Positions 1 through 9,682 of a DNA stretch of 64,000 bases are shown here, in pieces. Each line of letters begins with the position of its first letter. The stretch's first letter is position 1. Source of the DNA: Lumbricus rubellus (lineage: Eukaryota > Annelida > Clitellata > Crassiclitellata > Lumbricidae); contig OX243824.1 in assembly GCA_945859605.1 (NCBI GenBank), positions 27,015,468 to 27,079,467 of the forward strand, written 5' to 3'. A program made the translations under genes and the position numbers. Below the pieces are notes generated by a model. The model was not told the origin of the DNA. It saw only the letters and a program-made list of their open reading frames with translations, and ran no database searches.

Positions 1-177
1 GAAACCACCCAGTGGAGTGGTTGGCGAATCTCCCCCACCATTGGGGTCACGGTGGGGGAGGCGAAAACGGCAGTTTATTACACACCTTTTTAAACACTTG
101 CGTGGTTATTTATATACATTGGCGACAGCAGCTGATGTAAATGATCTTCCAATCTGCTTTGCTGTCAAGTCAAATCA

Positions 178-1276
178 TCCCTCCCTACATAAATTCCCCT
201 CCCCCTCTTTCTCCCCTCTCTCCCCCTCTCCCTCCTCCCCATTTCCGTCACACCTCATCTCTCCTTCCTCCTTGACCTCTTCCTCCACCCTCTCCACCTC
301 CTCCCGCCCCCAGTCCCATTCCCCTCCCCTCCCTCCCTCTGCCTCCCTGCCTTCTCCATCCCTCCCCTTCGGTCCCTCCCCTCCCTCTTCGTCTCGCTCC
401 CTCTTCCTTCTTTCCTCCCTCACACCGTTCCTTTCCCACAGACCTCCCCTCCCCTCTCTCCCCTCTCCCTCCCTCTACCCCTCCCCCTCACCGTTTCCGT
501 CCCACCTCCTCTCCCCCTTCCCCTTTGACCTCTTCCTCCACCCTCTCCTCCTTCTCTTCCCGCCCCCAGTCCCATTCCACTCCCCTCCCTCCCTCTGCCT
601 CCCTGCATCCCCTCCCCTCCCCTCTCCCCATCCCCTCTCTTTCTCACCTCCCCTCTCCCTCTCCCTCCCCGTTTTCGCCCCACCCTCCATCCCTCTGCCT
701 CCCTGCCTTCTCCATCCCTCCCCTTCGGTACCTCCCCTCCCTCTTTGTCCCGCTTTCTCTTTCTTCTTTCCTCCCTCACACCGTTCCTTCCCCACAGACC
801 TCCCCTCCCCTCTCTCTCCCCTCTCCCCTCCCCCTATACCACTCCCCTCACCGTTACCGTCCCACCTCCTCTCCCCCTTCCCCTTGACCTCTTCCTTCAC
901 CCTCTCCTCCTTCTCCTCCCGCCTCCAGTCTCATTCCTCTCCCCTCCCTCTGCCTCCCCTCCCCTCCCCTCCCTCTGCCTCCCCTCCCCCTCCCTTCTCT
1001 CTTTTCTCTCTCTCTCCCCACTCCCTCCCCCTCCCCGTTTCAGTCCCACCTCCTCTCCCCCTTCCCCTTGCCCTCTTCCTCAACCCTCTCCTTCTCTTCC
1101 CGCCTTCAGTCCCATTCCTCTCCCCTCCCTCTGCCTCCCCTCCCCCTCCCCTCTCTCTTCTCTCTCTCTCTTTCCTCTCCCTCCCCTCCCCATTTCAGTC
1201 CCACCTCCTCTTCCCCTTCCCCCTTGACCTCTTCCTCAACCCTCTCCTTCTCTTCCCGCCCCCAGTCCCATTCTAA
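178..1276 (+). repeat. 1.1-kb polypyrimidine tandem repeat inside the Helitron
   Basis: Nearly pure C/T on the + strand. A block containing CACACCGTTCC followed by CACAGACCTCCC recurs at about 420 and 777 (period near 358). A shorter module containing TTGACCTCTTCCT and CCCAGTCCCATTC recurs about five times (near 270, 525, 885, 1075 and 1225). Long open frames here are compositional and not genes. Confidence 0.85.
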
Positions 1277-1349
1277 TTTACGCGTAGGGCTAACGGTGGA
1301 GGTCAGAGTTAGTGGTGGCGTGTTGTGGAGTGGGGGATAATTTTCATGA

Positions 1350-2205
1350 AAACCCTAATTTCACGGGTGGTGTACCGGTGGATAGGTCGAAGTGTGATGG
1401 GGTGTTGTCGGTCGGGTGGGTGGTTTTGGGTTTGGGGGTGGGGTGGGAAGGAAAATTCCCCCCCTCCAAATTTCACCGATGGTGTACCGTTGGAGGTCGA
1501 AGTGTTGTGGGGTGGGGGGATGGAGTGGGGGTCGGTGTGTTGGTGGAGGTGTGGGTTGGGATGAGCGGGATTGGGGTGGGGTGGGTTGGTCGGGTGGAGA
1601 GTAGGGGTGAGGGTGAGGTGGTGGGGTGGAGGGGATAGGGTGGGGGCGGTTGAACGGGGTGGGGTGGTGGGAGTGGGAGTTTTGGGTGGAGATCAAGGTG
1701 GGGGTGTGGTTAGCGGTGTGGTGGAGGAGTGGATGGGGTGGGATGGGAGCGGGTGGAGGGGTTGACGGGGTGGGGGCGGGTGGAGGGAGTGGGGTGTACG
1801 GGGTGGGGTGGGACTTTGGGGTGGAGGTAGGGTGGCGGTGTGGAGCATGGAGGGGGTAGGGTGGGGGCGGTTGAACTGGGTGGGTGGACGGGGTGGGAGT
1901 TTGGGGTGAAGGTTGAAGGTGTGTTGAAGGTGGGGGTGGAGGGGTGGGGTGTGGCCGGTGGAGGTGGGGGAGGAGGTGGAGTGTGTGGTTTGGTTGGGCT
2001 GTTGCCAGGTGGAGGGTGTGGGGCGTACGGCGTGGGGTGGGGCTTGAGGTGGGGGTGGACGGTGGAGGGGTAGGGTGGAGGCGGGTGGACGGGGTGTGGG
2101 GGTTTGGGGTGGAGGTGGAAGGTGTGGTAGGGGCGGGGTGGGTGGGTGGGATATACGGGGTGGAGGTGGAGGTTGGGGTGTATTGTGGTTGGATTGTGGC
2201 CGGAG
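1350..2205 (+). repeat. G/T-rich, C-poor minisatellite-like 3' domain of the Helitron
   Basis: Irregular runs of GTGGAGGTGGGGTGG type with few C or A. It contains two copies of the module AAATTTCACGGGTGG...TACCGGTGGA (near 1358 and 1468) shared with the other Helitrons of the window. The many GGG/GGGG runs make G-quadruplexes possible. The long Pro/Thr/His frame on the other strand is a by-product of the composition. Confidence 0.8.
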
Positions 2206-2252
2206 CGGGTCGTATCCTAAATTTCCCGGGCAACGCCGGGTACCCCTTCTAG

Positions 2253-2368
2253 TATTTCATAAGAAGCTGGGAGTTCGTTGAATTTGGAAGAATTTCTTGA
2301 GTAAGTTAAACCCAACCGATTAACCACTAGGATGATAAAGTGCCCTTTTACACGGGATACGACAACTA
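2253..2368 (+). repeat. 5' LTR remnant (last 116 bp)
   Basis: Identical over all 116 bases to 8628-8743. Its left border is exactly the CTAG end of the Helitron; in the 3' LTR the same junction reads A then T, the usual Helitron target. It ends in CGACAACTA, directly before the primer binding site. Confidence 0.9.
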
Positions 2369-2386
2369 TGGGGTCCTACGTTCCGG
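2369..2386 (+). promoter_or_regulatory. Putative tRNA primer binding site
   Basis: TGGGGTCCTACGTTCCGG starts with TGG immediately after the LTR, as needed to pair with a tRNA 3' CCA end. The implied tRNA 3' end would be ...GTAGGACCCCA; I do not assign the amino acid. Confidence 0.6.
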
Positions 2387-2686
2387 AATATTAAAACTGG
2401 ATTTTTAACTAACACTCGAAATATCAACGAACAATAATCTCAAGTATTGAAAATGTATAGTTTAAAAGTTATCGCTTTTGCGATTGCGAAAGAACGACTT
2501 TATTAATAAGCGTTTACTCGATGCGAATTGTTTAGTAAAGATTAACCTCGCGTAACCATAGAGTACGCATCTCAAGAGGGAACATTTTATTAATCTTATT
2601 TAAGATTATCTTTTGAAGAATTTAATTCTTGAATAGCGAAAGCTATTGGGAAATACTTGTTAACTGAGTAAACAAGTAAGTAGACC
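2387..2686 (+). other. Retrotransposon 5' leader
   Basis: AT-rich 300-bp stretch between primer binding site and the ATG of the polyprotein. It would hold packaging signals. No separate reading frame is supported. Confidence 0.5.
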
Positions 2687-5600
2687 ATGTCGTCATTTGG
2701 AGAACATGAACAGTGGGTTAAACTCGCTAAAGAGATGGGAATGGAAGGTGATGAGTTGAAGACGTTTGTGCGTGATAGACAGCAGGAAGCAAGAGACGAC
2801 AGACTGCGTGAACGAGAAGATCGAAAGCTTAAAGATGAGGCAGCGGCTGAAAAAGATAGACTAGCCAGAGCACAAGAATTAGAGTTAGCAAAAATAGCTG
2901 ATGCAAGGCTTGAACGAGAAAATCAAGCGAATAATGCAAGACTTGAAAGAGAGGCGAATGACGCCAGACTGGAACGGGAAAGTCGTGCGAATGAGGCCAG
3001 ACTTGAAAGAGAGGCGAATGATGCCAGACTTGAAAGAGAGGCGAATGAGGCGCGATTAGTTCGTGAAGCGGCCGAATGTCAAGCTAGGAGAGATATGGAC
3101 CTTGAAGTCAAAAAGCTTGAATGTGAATTGAGGATGAGAGAAATTGATTCTCGGAATAATCAGAATCGTGGTGAGGCCACATTCACAATGGTTGGCGATG
3201 GTTCATACCAAGGAAACAATAACCATAACAGAGGAATGAAGGATATCAAGTTCCCTGTATTCAATGAGAATAAAGATTGCTTGGATGCATATTTATTAAG
3301 GTTTGAAAGGACATGCACGGCATACGAGATAGCAACAGAAAATTGGTCTCTGATGCTAGCCAAGCATCTTGAAGGAAAAGCGTTAGAGGTGTATCAAAGA
3401 ATGTCATCTGAGGAGACACAAGATTACGAGTGTTTGAAAAGACATCTGTTAAAAAGGTTTCAATTAACAGAGGGTGGATATCGTAACAAGTTTAAGATGA
3501 GTAAAATGGAGTCAGGTGAAACACCTACAGATTTTGTGCATAGGTTGAGGAGATATATGCAGCAGTGGCTACTTCAAGCTGGATTCGAGAAAACCTACGA
3601 AGGAATGGAGAACTTATTATTAAGAGATCAGTTCTACCTTACGTGTAGCAATGAACTTAAGATGTTCCTCAAAGAAAGAGGCAAGATGAGTCTAGAGGAC
3701 ACCTTGAACTGTGCCGAGTCTTATATCGAGGCGCACGGATATAAATACACAGAAAGTAGTCTAAGGCCTCCAGTGAAATTCAGTAACGAAAGGCCGAATG
3801 TGAAACCGTTCGACGATAAATCAAGAGAGAGGTTTAATGGAAACATAAATAGAGGACGAGGAGACATGAAACAGAACAGGGAGACGAATCATAATGGAAG
3901 TATGAATAGAGGAGTTAGCAGAGAAAGAGAGCAGGCGGCTGAACATAAGATAACTTGTTTCTCATGTGGCCGAACCGGACACAAGTCATATGATTGTTCA
4001 CACAAACAAAAAGGAGTTGTTAAACATACTGCGGCGGCTATACAAGTATATGAGAATAGGGCGTACAAGATAGCGCAAGCAAATGAAATGTTGAAACTAA
4101 ATGAAGTTGGAAAAGAGGAAGAACGTGAAAAGGAATTACCGATACAATTGGCAGCAAGTACAATGATTACTGAAAGGAGAGATGATGACAATGACCTAGA
4201 GAATAAGAACGAAGGTCAGCTAAAGGTGAATGGTGTGAATGCCAGTTGTCTATATGACTCTGGGTCAAGCACATGTATTGTCAAGAGATCACTGGTAAAT
4301 GATGTTGATTTCACAGGAAGAGAAGCCCAATGCATATTAATCGATGGGACATTGAGAAATTTTCCGACAGCAAAGGTTAATATTGAAAGTGAGTATTTTA
4401 CAGGAAACGTTGAAGCAATGGTAATGGAAGAACCGGTGAAACCAGTAATTATCGGTAGGATGAAGGGACTAAAATATCTGGTAGTGAAAGAAACTACAGA
4501 TAACATGATAAACTGTGATCGGAGTGATACAGATGATAACGAGAATAGAGAGGATAGATTGAAAAAGATTCAGAAATCTTTAAGTGTTGAGTCACAAGGA
4601 CAAAGTGACAAAAAGAAAGTTCATTTTGCGAGTGAAGTCACAAGTGAATTAAATGATGATGTAACGGATGACGTCATAGAGAATGATGATGTGTGCCAAA
4701 CGACAGCAGCAGTTGAAACCAGAGCGGAATCAAAGAAAGTAACAAAATACAAACAGTTGAAAGTTACTGAGATGCCGGATTTAAATGTATCAACAAAAGA
4801 AATTAAAGAGTTACAAAGCAAAGATGAGACTTTGAAGAAGTTTTGGGATAAAGCAATTGATTGGAGTGGTGATGACAGTGTAACAGAGAAAGTTCTTTAT
4901 GTGAAGAAGAACGGATTTTTGTATAGGAGATTCATGGAGACAACGGAAGATGATGCGAAGTGGCAGTTAATGGTCCCGAAGGAACTTAGAGGTAAAGTAT
5001 TAGCCGTGGCCCATAACTCGCTATTGTCAGCACATTTGGGTATGAAGAAAACCCATGATAAAATTGTGAATGAATTTTATTGGCCATCGATAGGACAAGA
5101 AATTAAAAGGTATGTCCTGAGTTGTGATGTATGCCAAAAGTCGGTAGACAAAAAGGTGAGCCACAGAGCACCGATGGGACATCTTCCGGTACTGGATGTA
5201 CCATTCAAACATGTCTGTGTAGACATTATCGGAGTGATAGAACCTATGTCATCAAGAGGTTATCGCTATATATTAACGATAGTGGATTTGAGTACCAGAT
5301 ACCCAGAAGCGATTCCACTGAAAGGAATAACTACAGAGGAGGTGGCGGAAGCCTTGTTCAATTTTTATTGTCGCATGGGTGTTCCTCAGAAAATCCATAC
5401 TGACAGAGGGAGCCAATTCACTTCAGAACTGATGGCTGATGTTAACAAGATGTTGTTGATCAAGCACACTTTCACTAGTCCTTACCATGCTATGGGAAAT
5501 GGATGTGTGGAGAGACTTAACGGAACAATAAAAGCAACGTTGAGGAAGCTAATAGGAGAACAGGTCAAGGAATGGGACAGGTTCTTAGCACCATTATTGT

Positions 5601-7570
5601 TCGCGTTACGAGACACTGTACACGAAAGTCATGGGTTCACACCCTTTGAATTAATTTTTGGAAGGTCATGCAGAGGACCAATACAGATATTGAAGGAACT
5701 CTGGACAAATGAGAAAGTGGAGGATGAAGTAAAAGATGTTTATACATACATGACCGATTTGAGAGAAAGAATAGAAGAAACATGTGATATGGCACAGAAG
5801 GCCATACATAAAGCAAATGAAAAGAATAAGAAGTATTATGATAAGAAAGCACGATACAGAGAGTTGAAGATAGGAGATAAAGTTTTATTACTGTTACCCA
5901 GTTGTAACAATAAGATGCTTGTAAAATGGCAAGGACCATTTGTAGTCAGAGAGAAAATAGGAGATTATGATTACAAAGTGGAAATTGATGGTGGAAAACT
6001 CAAAACATATCACATCAATATACTAAAGAAGTACTACGAGAGAAAGGGAGAAAGTAATGATGTAGAAACGTCAGCATACATTTCGGCGATAGTACATGAT
6101 GGTAAAGATGGTGAAGATGAAGAAGAAGAGATATTAAGCTTATATGTAAGTAAACAAACGGAGACTTACAAAGATGTGGATATCAATCCTAAATTGACGG
6201 AAAAACAGAAAAGAGAATTAGGGGAACTACTGAAAGAACATGAGGACATATTCAGTGATAAGCCAGGAAGGACAGATATGGTAAAGCATGAGATTCATCT
6301 GACGAGTGATGAGCCAATTCGGTTACGAGCTTATCCAACGCCATATCACCTCCAAGCGGAGATAAACAAAGAATTAGAGACGATGCTAGATAATGGAATT
6401 ATAGAAAGATCGGAAGCAGCGTATGCAGCGCCGCTTGTAGTTGTTAAGAAGTCAGATGGAAGTAACAGACTTTGCTGTAATTATAAACAACTCAACAAAG
6501 TGACAGTATTCGATCCAGAACCGATGATGTCGAATGAGGATATTTTCAATAAACTCAGTGGAAGTAAAATCTATAGCAAGTTCGATTTCTGTAAAGGGTA
6601 TTGGCAGATACCAATGAGCGAAGAATCAAAAGACTTAACCACATTTATCTGTGCAAGCGGATTATATAAGTTCAATGTGTTACCATTTGGACTAGTCAAT
6701 AGCGCGTCCAGTTATAATCGCTTGATACGGAAAATATTACATGGAACTGAAAATCTAGAAAGTTATGTCGACGATATTCTTGCTCATACGAAAGGATGGG
6801 ACGAACACATGAAGACGTTAAGAGAGTTTTTCACAAGAGTGAGAAAAGCTCATTTGACATTGAAACCGAAGAAATGTTCACTAGGATATGGCAAGATAGA
6901 TTTCCTAGGCCATACATTGAACAACGACGATATAAGCCCTAAGGGAGAATCTATTGACAAGATTGTGGAAATGCCACAGCCTAAGACGAAGAAGCAAGTG
7001 AGAAGCTTTTTAGGAGCGATAAATTACTATCGAAAGTTTATTCCACATTGTGCAGAATTGATGGCACCGTTGAGCGACTTGACTAAAAAGTTAGCTCCTA
7101 ACAATGTTGAATGGAACCAAGAGTTAGGTGAAAGTTTTGAGCAGTTGAAAGAAGCACTGGCTAAGACACCAATCCTTAGGTTACCAGACTTGGAGAAAGA
7201 ATTTATAATACAGACAGATGCATCAGGAAAAGGGATAGGTTGTGTTCTTATTCAACAATATGAAGGAATAAACCATCCGATAGCATATGCGAGTAGAAAA
7301 CTGTTGGAAAGAGAGATGCGATATTCAGTTGAGGAAAGAGAATGTTTAGCCATAATGTGGGGAATCAGTAGATTTGATCGATATTTGTGTGGAAGAGAGT
7401 TTGTGATCGAGACTGACCATTGTGGACTACAGTACATGAAGGAAGGGAGGATGAAGAATGCAAGAGTCATGAGGTGGAGCCTTGCCCTTCAGAATTATTG
7501 TTTTACAGTACGTTGCATAAAGGGATGTAATAACGTAATGTCCGATTATTTAAGTAGAGGATTGACCTAA
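2687..7570 (+). CDS. Gag-Pro-Int-RT-RNaseH polyprotein, Gmr1-like
   Basis: 1627 residues from ATG at 2687. Residues ~60-150 are a charged coiled coil built of ~12-residue repeats around ARLEREAND. Next comes a Gag capsid-like domain (~185-360; the vertebrate SCAN domain is thought to derive from Gmr1-type Gag), a zinc knuckle at 424-437 (CX2CX4HX4C) and a protease motif DSGSS at 524. Integrase follows, with an HHCC zinc domain from H776, core D/D/E segments (CVDIIG, HTDRGSQF, NGCVERLNG) and a GPF-type C-terminal region near WQGPFVV. Then come reverse transcriptase with LPFGL and YVDD (1360-1363), and RNase H with QTDAS, EERECLA, ETDH and SDYLSR. No frameshift or stop interrupts it and there is no env ORF. 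The basic-acidic stretch between protease and integrase has no recognised domain. Confidence 0.93.
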   Translation: MSSFGEHEQWVKLAKEMGMEGDELKTFVRDRQQEARDDRLREREDRKLKDEAAAEKDRLARAQELELAKIADARLERENQANNARLEREANDARLERESRANEARLEREANDARLEREANEARLVREAAECQARRDMDLEVKKLECELRMREIDSRNNQNRGEATFTMVGDGSYQGNNNHNRGMKDIKFPVFNENKDCLDAYLLRFERTCTAYEIATENWSLMLAKHLEGKALEVYQRMSSEETQDYECLKRHLLKRFQLTEGGYRNKFKMSKMESGETPTDFVHRLRRYMQQWLLQAGFEKTYEGMENLLLRDQFYLTCSNELKMFLKERGKMSLEDTLNCAESYIEAHGYKYTESSLRPPVKFSNERPNVKPFDDKSRERFNGNINRGRGDMKQNRETNHNGSMNRGVSREREQAAEHKITCFSCGRTGHKSYDCSHKQKGVVKHTAAAIQVYENRAYKIAQANEMLKLNEVGKEEEREKELPIQLAASTMITERRDDDNDLENKNEGQLKVNGVNASCLYDSGSSTCIVKRSLVNDVDFTGREAQCILIDGTLRNFPTAKVNIESEYFTGNVEAMVMEEPVKPVIIGRMKGLKYLVVKETTDNMINCDRSDTDDNENREDRLKKIQKSLSVESQGQSDKKKVHFASEVTSELNDDVTDDVIENDDVCQTTAAVETRAESKKVTKYKQLKVTEMPDLNVSTKEIKELQSKDETLKKFWDKAIDWSGDDSVTEKVLYVKKNGFLYRRFMETTEDDAKWQLMVPKELRGKVLAVAHNSLLSAHLGMKKTHDKIVNEFYWPSIGQEIKRYVLSCDVCQKSVDKKVSHRAPMGHLPVLDVPFKHVCVDIIGVIEPMSSRGYRYILTIVDLSTRYPEAIPLKGITTEEVAEALFNFYCRMGVPQKIHTDRGSQFTSELMADVNKMLLIKHTFTSPYHAMGNGCVERLNGTIKATLRKLIGEQVKEWDRFLAPLLFALRDTVHESHGFTPFELIFGRSCRGPIQILKELWTNEKVEDEVKDVYTYMTDLRERIEETCDMAQKAIHKANEKNKKYYDKKARYRELKIGDKVLLLLPSCNNKMLVKWQGPFVVREKIGDYDYKVEIDGGKLKTYHINILKKYYERKGESNDVETSAYISAIVHDGKDGEDEEEEILSLYVSKQTETYKDVDINPKLTEKQKRELGELLKEHEDIFSDKPGRTDMVKHEIHLTSDEPIRLRAYPTPYHLQAEINKELETMLDNGIIERSEAAYAAPLVVVKKSDGSNRLCCNYKQLNKVTVFDPEPMMSNEDIFNKLSGSKIYSKFDFCKGYWQIPMSEESKDLTTFICASGLYKFNVLPFGLVNSASSYNRLIRKILHGTENLESYVDDILAHTKGWDEHMKTLREFFTRVRKAHLTLKPKKCSLGYGKIDFLGHTLNNDDISPKGESIDKIVEMPQPKTKKQVRSFLGAINYYRKFIPHCAELMAPLSDLTKKLAPNNVEWNQELGESFEQLKEALAKTPILRLPDLEKEFIIQTDASGKGIGCVLIQQYEGINHPIAYASRKLLEREMRYSVEERECLAIMWGISRFDRYLCGREFVIETDHCGLQYMKEGRMKNARVMRWSLALQNYCFTVRCIKGCNNVMSDYLSRGLT

Positions 7571-7719
7571 GATTTAAGTAAATCAATGGTGATACTATAG
7601 GTAGATAAGAAGTAGTTGTGTTAGGTTGTGATGTTGTGTAAAGTAGTATAAGCATAGGCATAAGCAGTTATTGTAATTTGATAATTAGATAAGTTGATAA
7701 AGCCTGTGTACAGACTTTT

Positions 7720-7729
7720 GAAGAAAGGG
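7720..7729 (+). promoter_or_regulatory. Putative polypurine tract
   Basis: GAAGAAAGGG, ten purines directly before the proposed 3' LTR start; it would prime plus-strand DNA synthesis. It lies 150 bp after the polyprotein stop codon. Confidence 0.6.
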
Positions 7730-8743
7730 TATTTGTCGTGGTTATATTAAATGATTATCAAATTAAACACTTGCTATGCATGTATAATTATTAATTATAG
7801 GTAGAAGTTAAGCTAGGCAATTTAATTGGCGAGTTTAGGTAATATGTGTGGCAACATATAAAATATTAATACATAAAACCAATGACTGCAGCTAAGCGTA
7901 ATAACGAGTGGTCAAGGTTACCATGACAACAAAGGATGCTAAGCCTATTCGTGATTGGTGCAAACTGGAAGCGAATGACGTGACGAGTTAAAAATGACGT
8001 CAGCGAAGTGGACGTTGAGTTTTTGACTCTCTGCAGGTATATCTGGAAATGGTGGTTGATTCGCTGCGGTGATCCATCAAAAGTTGTGATTTCCAGAGTA
8101 GAGACGAAGGTAATTGAACTGTTCGGACGATCAACCGATAGTTCAAAGTATTGTGCATTAAGTGCAACGCAATTTAAATGAGAAATTTGCGTTAGTGCAT
8201 AATAATCATCGTGTAAAGTGTGAGACACTTGCGAAGAAGACGAACTCTTAGGCAACAGTCTGAAGAGTCGTGTAATTTGAATCGGCTAGCGAACAGCTGA
8301 TCGGCGTGTGAAGTACGAAGGACGTTTGGTCAACTGGAGAAGAGCTGTGAGGTGAATGCGATGATTCATCTTGTGTGCAACTGATTCACGGCAAGATACG
8401 AGTAAGGCGATTGGTGTGGTTGCTTCCATGACTGCATTTCAACCGTCTGATCAACATTCTTGACTGCGACAATTGGACGACGGAGAGAGCCGAAGACATT
8501 CGAGTTTCATACAACTCGACAGATAAGAGCAAATATAATATTTCCTAAGTAACTCGCCACACTAGGTAAATAGGATTGTTATTTGTTTGTGCAATTGAAT
8601 GATATTGAATAACTTTATTCTATTATATATTTCATAAGAAGCTGGGAGTTCGTTGAATTTGGAAGAATTTCTTGAGTAAGTTAAACCCAACCGATTAACC
8701 ACTAGGATGATAAAGTGCCCTTTTACACGGGATACGACAACTA
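7730..8743 (+). repeat. 3' LTR (1014 bp)
   Basis: The right border is fixed by loss of identity with the 5' copy after ACTA (8743). The left border is inferred: TATTTGTCG directly after the purine tract mirrors CGACAACTA at the right end (8 of 9 bases inverted), so the ends are TA...TA rather than the usual TG...CA. An inner TG...CA pair (7734 to 8739) is the alternative. The flank after 8743 starts GTCTAG; the left flank is outside the window, so a target duplication cannot be tested. Confidence 0.75.
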
Positions 8744-8792
8744 GTCTAGTCGAATGCGACCACGATTCCTTGAGGTAAGACAGAATGAACAT

Positions 8793-9680
8793 TCATGGCT
8801 TACTCGTGGCAATCTCGTCTTCTGCTGGTTTCTTCAAAGCCCGACCAATGGTTAAACCACGTTGCCACCGACTTGTTGAGAACTGCTGAAAAGTACAGCG
8901 CATGAATTCCTTAAGAATCCCCTCTTTTACTGCATCGTCTCACGCCTTACCAAAGCCCTTTCCCCAATCAGTAGGATAGTCGTCGAATGCCATAACATTT
9001 TCCTCCAGATTTGCGATCTTTGCAAAATTCTTGATATCAGCCAATGCGATCGGATACGTGTGACCGCCGTCGATGAACATTAGGTCGCATGGGAAGTCCG
9101 GATTGGCGCGAATGAATTCTGGGATCGTCTTCGTCGAATCCCCGAAATGAATGAAGAACCTCGTTGGAAAGAGTTTCTTCAAGTATTCGGACATCTTGTG
9201 AGCGTAGTCGTGCTTTCCAAGATCGAATGAATGAACGATCGCCTTGTCGTTGGCCGTCAGATAGTTGAACGAACTGTGTCCGATGCTGAACCCCGTTTCG
9301 CAGATTACCCTGGCAGCTGGTTGTCCGGCAAGGTGATGCATGATCAGGTATTCGCCCTTGACTTGACCCGAGTGACCTTCAACACCCTTCCCCCCGGTTA
9401 CGTTACGGACGACTTCTTCGAACTCTTTACTTTTCTGCTGGTTCATTTCCGACAGCTGGATCCCGTATACGGGGCTGTTCTCAACAAGATCTTCGCATTG
9501 TTTGTACTTCTCTGGAATGAAATTCAGCCTGAACTTGTTCGGTGCGGGTGCAATAATTCCAAACGTGTTAGTGCCGTACAGTAACATTCCGCCTGTAAGA
9601 ATACCCGCGCAAAATACGACGATGAGGCGTTGATCAAACGTTCGGCGACATAGCGTAGGCCTACGCCTTAACACTCTCGT
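8793..9680 (-). CDS. Membrane-anchored class I SAM methyltransferase with in-frame UGA
   Basis: Reads leftward. A short basic N-terminus precedes one hydrophobic segment (LIVVFCAGILTGG), i.e. a type II membrane topology. The Methyltransf_24-like fold shows motif I (ICETGFSIGHSS), an SFDLGKHDYA strand and the characteristic LMFIDGGHTY, then FDDYPTDWGKGFG. A TGA at 8940-8942 interrupts the frame where related proteins I know usually carry Trp (KA-W). The frame continues for 48 more codons (starting DDAVKEGILKEF) to TGA at 8793-8795. It could be a nonsense allele, a young pseudogene or readthrough. The first in-frame codon is GTG at 9674; CTTTTAG just upstream looks like a splice acceptor (exon edge 9680), so the start codon probably lies in an unseen 5' exon. 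The retrotransposon ends 50 bp downstream. Confidence 0.75.
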
Positions 9681-9682
9681 CT

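Larger units (their letters stand above)
1..2252 (+). mobile_element. Non-autonomous Helitron, family B-like, 5' end outside window
   Basis: The right end shows the Helitron 3' signature: a short GC hairpin (CCCGG, loop GCAACG, CCGGG) about ten bases before a terminal CTAG, followed by T. No terminal inverted repeat or target duplication is present, as expected for rolling-circle elements. The first 130 bases match the 5' domain of the complete family B copies (19094 onward), so about 250 bases of its 5' end lie left of the window. It then departs from those copies by carrying a 1.1-kb polypyrimidine block before the shared G/T-rich 3' domain. No Rep or helicase coding sequence is visible. 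It sits inside the 5' LTR of the neighbouring retrotransposon. Confidence 0.85.
2253..8743 (+). mobile_element. Gmr1-like Ty3/gypsy LTR retrotransposon with copia-like pol order
   Basis: One long ORF encodes Gag, protease, integrase, reverse transcriptase and RNase H in that order. Typical Ty3/gypsy elements carry integrase last; the integrase-before-RT order combined with gypsy-type sequences defines the Gmr1-like group described from deuterostomes. The element has a 1014-bp 3' LTR (7730-8743) and the last 116 bp of its 5' LTR (2253-2368); these 116 bp are identical in both. The rest of the 5' LTR must lie left of the Helitron that split it, outside the window. Intact ORF and identical LTR ends indicate a young, possibly still mobile copy. 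Confidence 0.9.

Noticed and set aside
17..1276. 419-residue Ser/Pro/Leu-rich open frame
   Set aside because: Product of a polypyrimidine tandem repeat; no C/T-only strand can encode a stop.
1361..2233. Pro/Thr/His-rich open frames on the C-rich strand of the Helitrons (also 19262-20244 and 22310-23332)
   Set aside because: They follow the G/T-rich filler in all copies, have no domain and exist only because the filler lacks stop codons.
3889..4506. - strand frames inside the retrotransposon
   Set aside because: Antisense to the intact polyprotein, no domain or start signal.
7613..8743. Alternative LTR start at TAGTTGTG (7613), mirrored by ACAACTA
   Set aside because: Seven-base mirror but poor polypurine tract before it; 7730 has a longer mirror and a clean purine run.
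8940..8942. UGA as selenocysteine codon
   Set aside because: No SECIS element could be shown, and related proteins I know carry Trp here, so a nonsense change is simpler.
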